This document shows, piece after piece, positions 1-6,405 of a DNA stretch of 17,111 bases. The DNA comes from an uncultured Bacilli bacterium. GTDB lineage: Bacteria; Bacillota_I; Bacilli_A; RF39; UBA660. Each line of letters begins with the position of its first letter. Within the stretch, counting starts at the first letter, position 1. The notes beneath the pieces are model-generated. The model ran no database searches, had not been told where the DNA came from, and was given only the letters and a program-made list of their open reading frames with translations. The DNA lies in the NCBI GenBank assembly GCA_905236935.1, contig CAJOQL010000032.1:1-17111 (forward strand). The letters run 5' to 3'. Made by a program: the position numbers and the translations under genes.

Positions 1-370
1 AATTTATCATTGTTAGCGTTGTATATTTCAATTAAAGTATTTGGAAGTGGTTCATCGGTTGAAAAATCTGTTTTAGTAAACTCTAATGTATTTGTTATTA
101 TTTTATCTTTCATATTAGCTTTAATAACTTTTCCATCTTCTTTAATTTCAAAATTCATTTTTTCAGTATTTAAGTTATAACCAACAGGTGCTTCCTTTTC
201 TAAAATATAGTATTTTCCAATTGGTAATCTTTCTATAATAATCTTACCATTTTCATCTGTTTTACCACTAAATATTAACTTATCTTTACTTGTATAAATT
301 TCAATTAAAGTATTTGGTAAAGGCTTATCAGTTGAAAAATCTGTTTTAATAAAATCTAATTTTGATGTTT
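1..370 (-). repeat. Near-identical 273-bp tandem repeat coding for SpaA-type domains
   Basis: The segment around 28-80 recurs around 301-353 with few changes, an offset of 273 bp or 91 codons. Both copies encode a KTDFSTD-(K/E)-PLPN-TLIEIY stretch at the start of an Ig-like domain. The array may continue beyond the left edge. Arrays like this can change copy number by recombination. Confidence 0.8.
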
Positions 371-2468
371 TTAATTTATTTAGTATTTCTTTTGATGACG
401 ATATTACTTTAGTATATTGATCTTTATAAGTTAGATTAAATTCATACCTATTTGTATCTAATACATAATCAGGTAATGTTTCAATTTCCTTTATATAATA
501 GTTGCCTAAATATAAATTATCAAATACTACTTCACCATTTGTTTTAGTTATTTTTTCACTTATTTTACTATCTTTTCTAAAAATAACATTACCATTATAA
601 ATAATATCTTCTTTAGCATATAAACCAAAACTAATTCCTTTTAATATTTGTTTTTCAAATTCACTTGTTTCTTCATTAAAAATTTCTCCTGTTTTTTTAA
701 CTGCTATCTTTCCTTTTACAGCTTTATTTTCAAATAATACATTAAAGATTACTCCTAATTCACTATCATTAATTAGATTAGAATTTTCATCAATCGTAAA
801 CTCTTGCGATTCACTATTCCATAGATATCCATCTATTTTTTGATCTATTTCCTCTAGTTTATAAGTACCTATTTCTAATGGTTTAGGTGTTATAAATTCA
901 CCATTTTCATTAGTTTTAAATTCACATATATTAGCACTATTTGGATATGTGATAGTTTGACAAACATATTCCTGTTTATCTACATTATAGATTTTAAATT
1001 TAATATTAGCTCTTTTAATAACTTCTTTAGTATCAGCATCTATTTTAATCACTCTTAACTTAGCTGATAAAACAGCATCAGCAAAAGTTTTCTTTACTAC
1101 ATTTCCACTTTCCTTAACTTCTATTTTAAAATCCTCTATTTTTTCATGACCTCTTGTAGTAGTTAATTGTTTAAAAGTATATAATCCGTAAGGTAAAGAA
1201 AAATTGATAACACCATTATTATCAGTTATTTTTCTAACTATTTCATTATCGTTCTTATCATATATTGCAAATTCGATTCCAATTTCAGGATTTAATAATC
1301 CAGTTGAAGCACTTGCATATACTTTAGTAAATTCAAAATCTAATTTTATTACTTTTTCATAAACATTTATAACAGGATTTAAATTATTCTCATTAATTTC
1401 AAAATAATGTTTTTCAGTATCTATTTCATATCCTTTTGATGCTTGTTCTTCTAAAACATAATATCTACCATTTCCTAATATAGTATTACTTTCTGCTATA
1501 CCATTCTCATTGGTTGTTATGCTAACAATTTTAGTTCCGTCTTCATAATAAATACCATAAACTGCACCATTTAAAGTAGCATCACCTTGAGGATTATTAT
1601 TATTCGTATCTTTATCTTTTTTATCAATTGTTATCTTGCTTCCATATACATTAATATTTACGTGTGTTCTAGTTGGATCAAGATTACCTCTTCTAACAAC
1701 ATTTTGACTATCAGTTGCATAATACAATCTTACTGGTTCATCATAGAATGTTGATCCTTTTACTAAGTCAAATGACATTCCATTAACATTATTAGGTGAA
1801 ATTATTAACTCATTATTGTTTTTAGTTATTGTTCCACCATTTATATTTTTTATTTCAAATTTATTTAATACTCCATTACTATCAGTAATTGTTGCTGATG
1901 TATTTATCATCATTTTCTCTGGAATATTTTGAAAGTTTGGTACTACTGTATGATTGTTTACCAAATTCATTATTTCTTCCATTTCACTTTTTAAAATTGT
2001 ACTATCTTTAGCACCACCTATTGTTCTTGTAAAATAATTTTCTACATTATGATTAGATAAATTCCAAATTAACATTACTGTTGCTGGATACCATTTTGTA
2101 GCTGTATGATCAATGCTTCCATCTTTATATCCATATCCATAATAAGCTACTTTTTCTATCATACTCCAATCATCAGATGTCATTTGTGCAACTCTTGCTA
2201 AATCTTCTACTGTCATATCATAAGTTGCATTTTTATTAATATGAACGAATGGTTGAACACAATAAACATATGCGTTATCACTTTGTCTTAATATCCAGTG
2301 CATTTTATCTTGTAATACATGAGTACCTTCTTTATGTACGATATAATATGGTCCTTCTACTGCATCTCCTAATTTTATTTTATCGGTTTCTGCATATACA
2401 TTATTATTTATTACTATACTTATTATTGTAATAAATAAAAGTAATAGTATATTTCTTATCTTTTTCAT
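1..2468 (-). CDS. Large secreted surface protein with N-terminal thioester-like domain and SpaA/Cna-B repeats (3' end outside window)
   Basis: The frame is open from the ATG at 2468 to the left edge, about 822 codons with no stop. The start has a strong GGGAGG at 2481-2486. Residues 1-26 form a signal peptide ending in VYA. Residues about 60-140 look like a thioester domain (TED): a YCVQP motif with Cys70 and a later WYPATVMLIW motif. The Gln expected in the usual ATQxxIW form is Val131. After it come Ig-like SpaA/Cna-B domains starting near residues 280, 377, 472, 586, 704 and 795. Most carry the Y-x-x-x-E motif whose Glu catalyses isopeptide bonds; the second has Gln there. The last two domains are near copies, 91 residues apart. 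Role: probably an adhesin or fibre on the cell wall; the sorting signal would be left of the window. The family call is firm, the ligand unknown. Such proteins are frequent cargo of Tn1549-like elements. Confidence 0.85.
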   Translation of the reverse strand, partial: MKKIRNILLLLFITIISIVINNNVYAETDKIKLGDAVEGPYYIVHKEGTHVLQDKMHWILRQSDNAYVYCVQPFVHINKNATYDMTVEDLARVAQMTSDDWSMIEKVAYYGYGYKDGSIDHTATKWYPATVMLIWNLSNHNVENYFTRTIGGAKDSTILKSEMEEIMNLVNNHTVVPNFQNIPEKMMINTSATITDSNGVLNKFEIKNINGGTITKNNNELIISPNNVNGMSFDLVKGSTFYDEPVRLYYATDSQNVVRRGNLDPTRTHVNINVYGSKITIDKKDKDTNNNNPQGDATLNGAVYGIYYEDGTKIVSITTNENGIAESNTILGNGRYYVLEEQASKGYEIDTEKHYFEINENNLNPVINVYEKVIKLDFEFTKVYASASTGLLNPEIGIEFAIYDKNDNEIVRKITDNNGVINFSLPYGLYTFKQLTTTRGHEKIEDFKIEVKESGNVVKKTFADAVLSAKLRVIKIDADTKEVIKRANIKFKIYNVDKQEYVCQTITYPNSANICEFKTNENGEFITPKPLEIGTYKLEEIDQKIDGYLWNSESQEFTIDENSNLINDSELGVIFNVLFENKAVKGKIAVKKTGEIFNEETSEFEKQILKGISFGLYAKEDIIYNGNVIFRKDSKISEKITKTNGEVVFDNLYLGNYYIKEIETLPDYVLDTNRYEFNLTYKDQYTKVISSSKEILNKLKTSKLDFIKTDFSTDKPLPNTLIEIYTSKDKLIFSGKTDENGKIIIERLPIGKYYILEKEAPVGYNLNTEKMNFEIKEDGKVIKANMKDKIITNTLEFTKTDFSTDEPLPNTLIEIYNANNDK

Positions 2469-2500
2469 TTTTGTATATTACCTCCCATTCAATAAGAAAT

Positions 2501-2530
2501 AAAAAAAGAATAAATCGTCATGATCTATTC
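2501..2530 (-). terminator. Rho-independent terminator of the Thr-rich protein gene
   Basis: On the minus strand a 9-bp stem (arms 2522-2530 and 2508-2516, one G-U pair) with loop 2517-2521 is followed by seven T (2507-2501). The stop codon 2518-2520 sits in the loop. It lies only 33 nt ahead of the adhesin ATG, so the adhesin would depend on readthrough or on a promoter not obvious to me. Confidence 0.75.
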
Positions 2531-3135
2531 TTAATATTTTTTTCAGTTTTAAACATTATTCCTAAAAATTTACCTGAAAGACTAATCACTTCACTACAAT
2601 TAAATGTTTCTTCTCCATTTATATATGGTTCATACGAATAGCCATATTTAAAACATTCTTCATATGATTTGAAATCTACTCTATCTCCAGAAAAAGCTGG
2701 TTTATTATTATAATCATCTTCACTTATTCCAAGTGATTCCCAAATAGAAATCTTTTTAGTTGCAGTTGTTGTTTGTTTAGTTGTTGTAGTCTTTGCAGTA
2801 GTTGTTGTAGTTGATGTTTCTTTAATTATTTTATTTTTAGTTGTTATAGTTGTTTGATTATTTATTGTATTTGTATTTTTATTTATTGTTGTATTAATTG
2901 TAGTTGTTGTTTTTATAGGTTTAGTTGCTATAGTTATCGTAGTAGTATTCTCTATAAATTTATTTGTAGTTTCTTCTCCATTTTCAGTTAAAGTATTATC
3001 AATATCAGTTTGATAAATACTAGATGTTGTAGATGTTGTATTATTGCTACTTAATAAATCATTTTTTCCTTTTACAATCATAAAAATTAAAATAAAAAGT
3101 AAAAAAACAATCATTCCTAATATTACCTTTTTCAC
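2518..3135 (-). CDS. Membrane-anchored protein with Thr-rich stalk, function unknown
   Basis: About 205 residues. The protein starts with a short basic segment and one hydrophobic helix (residues about 3-22), followed by about 110 residues very rich in Thr, Asn and Lys, and a compact C-terminal part of about 75 residues with two Cys (YEECFKYGY and FNCSEV), which could form a disulfide. I chose the GTG at 3135: it has GGAGGG seven bases upstream, whereas the ATG at 3156 overlaps the -10 box of the promoter and would not be in the transcript. The layout (anchor, extended Thr stalk, small outer domain) suggests a cell-surface protein. It lies between parB and the adhesin in the mobile element and ends in its own terminator. 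I do not recognise the C-terminal domain. Confidence 0.75.
   Translation of the reverse strand: MKKVILGMIVFLLFILIFMIVKGKNDLLSSNNTTSTTSSIYQTDIDNTLTENGEETTNKFIENTTTITIATKPIKTTTTINTTINKNTNTINNQTTITTKNKIIKETSTTTTTAKTTTTKQTTTATKKISIWESLGISEDDYNNKPAFSGDRVDFKSYEECFKYGYSYEPYINGEETFNCSEVISLSGKFLGIMFKTEKNIKNRS
2752..3050 (-). repeat. Low-complexity Thr-codon repeat (ACA/ACT)
   Basis: The plus strand reads as runs of GTTGTAGTT-like triplets. On the minus strand these are alternating ACA/ACT Thr codons, with AAA and AAT, that encode the stalk of the Thr-rich protein. Slippage could change its length in steps of three bases. Confidence 0.6.
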
Positions 3136-3154
3136 ATTTAATCCCTCCGTCTGC

Positions 3155-3184
3155 ATTATAGATATAAAATATTTATTTTTGCAA
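3155..3184 (-). promoter_or_regulatory. Sigma-A type promoter of the Thr-rich protein gene
   Basis: On the minus strand, -35 TTGCAA (3184-3179), an 18-bp spacer, then a perfect -10 TATAAT (3160-3155). The start would fall about 6-8 nt downstream, just before the GGAGGG ribosome site of the GTG start at 3135. Confidence 0.65.
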
Positions 3185-3199
3185 GTGTGAGAAATAAAT

Positions 3200-3214
3200 G
3201 TGAAACTAATTCAC
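3200..3214. repeat. Inverted repeat after parB, possible partition site or operator
   Basis: GTGAA, five bases, TTCAC: a perfect 5-bp inverted repeat between the parB stop and the next promoter. One half (GTGAAAC) resembles half of the canonical parS site, but the arms face the other way round from parS. Its place next to parB and just upstream of a -35 box fits either a partition site or an operator. Confidence 0.3.
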
Positions 3215-3233
3215 TATTATTATGTCATTCCAA

Positions 3234-4196
3234 TCACCTTGATCTATCATCTTTCATTTTTAAATGCTTTGCATAATAATCGCAAGCCTTCAATATATAA
3301 TCTTCTATTTTTTCTCTATCTATATTATTTGGTAAAACCTTATAAAGTTTACTTTCATTTATTTTAAATTTAGGAATTTGATTTGGTTTTGCTCTATTCA
3401 TTACATTATCAATAGTTTCTTCTACTAGTAACCCTTTTTGGCTTAAATTCCTTAATTCGATAGCTTGTGCATGAGATGGCGTTACTAAATTCATTTCAAT
3501 ATAATCATATAATACTTTTTGTTCTTCTTTAGTTAAGTAAGATATTTCAACAGCTGGTCTTAAAGCTATTGATGGATTTTCTTTTAGTTCACAATTATCT
3601 GCCAATTGTAATAATTCAGGTATTAGATAAGTAAGCCTTATATATCTTTGAACTTGCCTTCCACTTTCATTATGTTCCATGCCAATAATATCATCGCTTC
3701 TGGTCTTCGTGACCACTGGTCGCAAACCTGTGTCCTGTGGTTGGGAAGTCCCTTGATGCTTTATTGCATCATATTTCATTTTATAAGCAAATGCTTTTTC
3801 AGATGGCAATAGTTTTTCCCTTTGCAAATTAGAATCTACCATAAAAATCGTTGCTTCATCATCAGATAAATTTTTAATAATAGAAGGTATTTTATATATT
3901 CCTAATTTTTGACAAGCAAATTTACGACGATGTCCAGAAATCATTTCATATCTTCCATTTTCCTTTTCTCTTAATATTACAGGTGATAGCACTCCATTAG
4001 TGTTAATACTATCAGTTAATGATTTTAATTCAGCATTTTCAACTACTTTAAAAGGATGATTTTTAAAATCATCAATTAAGGATATATCAATTTCTTCTAT
4101 TTTTTCTTTTTTATCTTCATCTCTTTGTTCCTGAGTTGTAAAGAAATCATCGAACTTGAACGGCATTGGTATTTCTTGTTTTTTCACTTCTTCCAT
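3234..4196 (-). CDS. parB: ParB family chromosome/plasmid partition protein
   Basis: About 320 residues, usual for the family. It binds a centromere site and, with ParA, segregates the element. The N-terminal CTPase/nuclease-like domain is visible: NHPFKV, GVLSPVILRE, the GHRR box in ISGHRRKFACQKLG, then DSNLQREKLLPSEKAFAYK. The helix-turn-helix follows around GRQVQRYIRLTYLIPELL. I chose the ATG at 4196 with GGAGG nine bases upstream; the TTG at 4202 is only three bases from GGAGG. The gene overlaps the end of parA by 50 bp, so the two are probably coupled. The linker between the two domains (3700-3755) is much richer in GC than the rest. Identification is firm; its site is not proven. Confidence 0.92.
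   Translation of the reverse strand: MEEVKKQEIPMPFKFDDFFTTQEQRDEDKKEKIEEIDISLIDDFKNHPFKVVENAELKSLTDSINTNGVLSPVILREKENGRYEMISGHRRKFACQKLGIYKIPSIIKNLSDDEATIFMVDSNLQREKLLPSEKAFAYKMKYDAIKHQGTSQPQDTGLRPVVTKTRSDDIIGMEHNESGRQVQRYIRLTYLIPELLQLADNCELKENPSIALRPAVEISYLTKEEQKVLYDYIEMNLVTPSHAQAIELRNLSQKGLLVEETIDNVMNRAKPNQIPKFKINESKLYKVLPNNIDREKIEDYILKACDYYAKHLKMKDDRSR
3700..3756. repeat. GC-rich patch with nested inverted repeats inside parB
   Basis: In a gene of low GC content, this stretch is near 60% GC. TGGTC-5 bases-GACCA is followed at once by GACCA-C-TGGTC, sharing the middle arm, and GGGA-AG-TCCC lies near 3744-3753. It encodes the loop between the ParB nuclease-like domain and the HTH. It may be a remnant from a host with higher GC, or a structured or protein-binding site. 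Confidence 0.5.
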
Positions 4197-4977
4197 CTTC
4201 AATTACCTCCTTAGCTAGACTTAAATATGCTTGTGATACTTTATTGTTTTTATCATAATTAATAATACTTTTTCCAAGTCTTGTAGTTTCTGCTGTTTTT
4301 ACAGCTCTAGGTATTTGAGTTTCAAATAATTTAAACGCTTTTGCATAGGTTTCTTTTAATTCATCTATTATTTCCTTTGACAAATTGGTACGATTATCAA
4401 CCATAGTTAATAAAATACCTCCAACTTTTAAATTAGGATTTATTTGTTTACGGACCTTCATTATTGTATTCATTAAATGGCTCATTCCTTTAGCAGCTAA
4501 GAATTCTGATTGAACAGGTATAATTACTTTATCTGCACATGCTAATGCGTTAATTGTAAGCATACCCAAACTAGGCATGCAGTCAATTAAAATATAATCA
4601 TAATCTTTTTTTAATTCGTTTAAACAATTTCTCATTGCATTTTCTCTACACATAGCATTTACTAGATTTACCTCTAAGGTTGCTAATTCTAAATTAGTTG
4701 CTAGTAATGATATTCCTTCTTCTGAAGGTATAATAGCTTCCTTAGCATTTACATCTAAATCATGTATCGCTCTTTGCATTAGTGTGGCAAGAGTTGTAGG
4801 AATTGCATCAGGATTATGCCATCCGGTATAAGTTGTTAAATCTGCTTGTGGATCTGCATCAACTAATAAAACTCTTTTATTTTGTTTTGCAATTGCTACT
4901 CCTAAATTAAATGTTGTAGTTGTTTTACCTACTCCACCTTTTTGATTTGCTATTGCTATAATTTCACATTTACTCAT
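4147..4977 (-). CDS. parA: ParA family partition ATPase
   Basis: About 276 residues. A deviant Walker A (KGGVGKTT, residues 13-20), the switch I region DADPQADLTTYTG and a Walker B-like DYILIDCMPSLG identify a ParA/Soj/MinD-fold ATPase of the short type, without an N-terminal DNA-binding domain. It forms ATP-dependent patterns on the nucleoid and moves ParB-bound DNA. I chose the ATG at 4977 with AAAGG eight bases upstream; a GTG at 4986 overlaps the stop of rep and has no ribosome site of its own. It sits between rep and parB in one operon: rep ends at 4983, six bases ahead. It probably stabilises the extrachromosomal form of the element. Confidence 0.94.
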   Translation of the reverse strand: MSKCEIIAIANQKGGVGKTTTTFNLGVAIAKQNKRVLLVDADPQADLTTYTGWHNPDAIPTTLATLMQRAIHDLDVNAKEAIIPSEEGISLLATNLELATLEVNLVNAMCRENAMRNCLNELKKDYDYILIDCMPSLGMLTINALACADKVIIPVQSEFLAAKGMSHLMNTIMKVRKQINPNLKVGGILLTMVDNRTNLSKEIIDELKETYAKAFKLFETQIPRAVKTAETTRLGKSIINYDKNNKVSQAYLSLAKEVIEDGRSEKTRNTNAVQVR

Positions 4978-4982
4978 TTTAT

Positions 4983-5819
4983 TCACCTTTCAAAATCTTT
5001 TAACATTTCTTTATACACTTCAGAGTTTTCATCTTCAGGATAAATATCTTCTATTTCAGTAGTTTCAGTTTCATAATTACTTCTAGGTTTATATTTCAAA
5101 CTTTTATCTATTGCAACTTTTAAATATAAATATTTGTTTTTAATGTCTTCACCATTTTCATCTTTAAAATTTGCATCTACAATTCTAGGCACTACGTAAT
5201 GCATTATTGAATATAATCTTTTATAAGAAATATTATTTCCAATATATTCTTTAAATAAATCATCATATAAAAAAGAACTATCATCATCTTGTTTTATATA
5301 ACCAAGATTAAATAGTTCCATCGTCAAATAATTATGTTTTATTTCCTTTTCGTCTATTATATCTATTTTATCTATTACATCTTTTTGTTTATTAGTATTT
5401 ATTTCTTTAGTATTTATTATATTAGTATTTATTTGGGGGTGGTTATCCACATCTGGTTCATCCACATACGGTTTATCCACATACGGAAAACCCGTATCTG
5501 GTGAATTTTGCATTTTATCCCTATTTTTAAAGGGTTTTTCATAAATAGTATAATTATATTCGAAAGTACCCTTTTCCCCTCTATAACGCTCTATAATAAG
5601 GTAATTATTAGTTTTTAGTTCATCTAAAATATTTCTAATAGCATCTCTATTTTCTTTGCAAATAGCAATTAATCCTTTTAAAGAATAATCCCAATCTTCT
5701 GGAAGACTTAACATAAATGAAAGTAATCCTTTTGCTTTTAAGGACAAATTTCCATCTCTTAAATGATAATTACTCATTACTGTATAATTCTTACTTTTAT
5801 CTATTCTAAAAACTGTCAT
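4983..5819 (-). CDS. Replication initiator-like protein with N-terminal winged helix
   Basis: About 278 residues. The N-terminus (YTVMSNYHLRDGNLSLKAKG, then SFMLSLPEDWDYSLKGL) is the signature of the helix-turn-helix initiators found next to ParA/ParB on Tn1549-like elements and related plasmids; the winged helix covers residues about 20-95. The central linker has two runs of three 5-residue repeats: PYVDK/PYVDE/PDVDN at 112-126 and INTNI/INTKE/INTNK at 130-144. These repeats are the translation of DnaA boxes and AT-rich repeats in the DNA (see the origin entry). The C-terminal 115 residues have no motif I can name. The ATG at 5819 has GGAGG four bases upstream and overlaps the stop of the preceding frame as ATGA. 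Initiator function is from family and context. Confidence 0.82.
   Translation of the reverse strand: MTVFRIDKSKNYTVMSNYHLRDGNLSLKAKGLLSFMLSLPEDWDYSLKGLIAICKENRDAIRNILDELKTNNYLIIERYRGEKGTFEYNYTIYEKPFKNRDKMQNSPDTGFPYVDKPYVDEPDVDNHPQINTNIINTKEINTNKQKDVIDKIDIIDEKEIKHNYLTMELFNLGYIKQDDDSSFLYDDLFKEYIGNNISYKRLYSIMHYVVPRIVDANFKDENGEDIKNKYLYLKVAIDKSLKYKPRSNYETETTEIEDIYPEDENSEVYKEMLKDFER
5392..5433. repeat. Three AT-rich direct repeats at 15-bp spacing
   Basis: TTAGTATTTATT occurs at 5392-5403, 5407-5418 and 5422-5433. It is the likely strand-opening part of the candidate origin and encodes INTNI/INTKE/INTNK. Confidence 0.85.
5443..5481. repeat. Three DnaA boxes at 15-bp spacing
   Basis: TTATCCACA at 5443-5451, TCATCCACA at 5458-5466 and TTATCCACA at 5473-5481. 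All have the same orientation. They encode the V-D core of PYVDK/PYVDE/PDVDN in the initiator. Confidence 0.85.
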
Positions 5820-6391
5820 ACATCCTCCTCTTCAAGTATTTTATTAAAGTAATTTCCTAATATATTTACTAAATAGTTTAAACTTTCATCACTGCTAATT
5901 TTTAGCATTTTTTCAAGTGGTTTATTATTTCCTTTTGGTATTGTTATAAATCTATCATTTATATCAAAATCTCCTATTTCTTTTAAAGCAAATATTTTGA
6001 TTCCACCATTTTTTAAAATCTTTATTGATATAATACTTTTAGTTTTATCCCTTTTATAAACTATTTCTTTTTTTGTAATTCTTCTATTAATTCTATTGTT
6101 ATGATTTAAAATAATCTTATTAATTTGTTCGAATCTTAATATATCCTTTTCATCTTTATCTTTGATGTGTATATCTAATGGATATAAATCTCGTATATTT
6201 AATTCTTCATCATAATTTTTATATACACTTTTTTCAATTTCATTTTTTACAAAATTATTAAATAACTCATAGTATTGAAATTTATTGTTTATTGAAAAAT
6301 CATATAGACAAACAAGTTCAACATCGTATAAATACGGGCGTTTCCCTTTTATAGTATCAAATGAAAAAGTATCTCTCGCTAAAACACGAGG
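5816..6391 (-). pseudogene. Start-less open frame at the element junction, unknown protein (5' end missing)
   Basis: A minus-strand frame of 191 codons runs from an in-frame TAA at 6392-6394 to TGA at 5816-5818 without a stop. It contains no ATG, GTG or TTG until a lone ATG about 35 codons before the end. Its protein is Lys/Ile/Asn-rich, like its neighbours (for example RPYLYDVELVCLYDFS near the start and LVNILGNYFNKILEEEDV at the end), and the stop overlaps the rep start as ATGA, the mark of a real co-translated gene. The start therefore seems to have been lost at the junction with the PBP gene. It could be restored by joining the other end of the element in a circular form. I recognise no domain. 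Confidence 0.6.
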
Positions 6392-6405
6392 TTACATGAA
6401 TTTTC
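6375..6405. other. Candidate insertion junction (att-like) in the PBP gene
   Basis: Similarity to class B PBPs holds through the codons for ENSCN (6405-6391) and is lost within two codons. At this point lies CTCG (6375-6378), eight bases, CGAG (6387-6390). Short inverted arms around a 6-8 bp spacer are what a tyrosine-recombinase core site looks like, but 4-bp arms can arise by chance. The partner site is outside the window. Confidence 0.45.

Larger units (their letters stand above)
5353..5497. other. Candidate replication origin inside rep: DnaA boxes, G cluster and AT-rich repeats
   Basis: From right to left: an inverted repeat ATACGG-5-CCGTAT (5481-5497); three 9-mers at 5473, 5458 and 5443, of which the outer two are perfect DnaA boxes TTATCCACA and the middle one TCATCCACA; a G-rich cluster (5435-5442); three copies of TTAGTATTTATT at 5392, 5407 and 5422; then three TCTATT-based 9-mers at 5353-5379. 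Both triple arrays have an exact 15-bp period. Boxes, GC cluster and AT-rich repeats in this order match the unwinding layout of bacterial origins. RepA_N-type plasmids are known to carry their origin inside the rep gene. Function is inferred. Confidence 0.65.
1..6390. mobile_element. End of an integrated mobile element (probable ICE or plasmid-like), continuing beyond the left edge
   Basis: A replication initiator, ParA and ParB lie head to tail with two surface-protein genes. The block starts exactly where a penicillin-binding protein gene is cut (about 6380-6395). This rep-parA-parB-Cna/SpaA order is familiar from Tn1549-like integrative conjugative elements of Bacillota. No integrase, relaxase or type IV secretion gene is visible; they would have to lie left of position 1. 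The right boundary comes from loss of PBP similarity, the left one is outside the window. Transfer ability is inference. An integrated plasmid or an assembly chimera are alternatives. Confidence 0.65.

Noticed and set aside
2249..2431. Plus-strand open frame of 60 codons rich in Leu and Tyr
   Set aside because: It is the reverse of the adhesin signal-peptide region, without a ribosome site.
3136..3156. ATG at 3156 as the start of the Thr-rich protein
   Set aside because: It overlaps the -10 box TATAAT and has no ribosome site; the GTG at 3135 has GGAGGG.
3200..3214. Canonical parS site
   Set aside because: The half-sites are in reverse order relative to the parS consensus; kept only as a candidate partition site or operator.
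6375..6390. CRISPR or tracr-like sequence (GTTTTAGCG)
   Set aside because: It is a single occurrence with no repeat array or cas gene.
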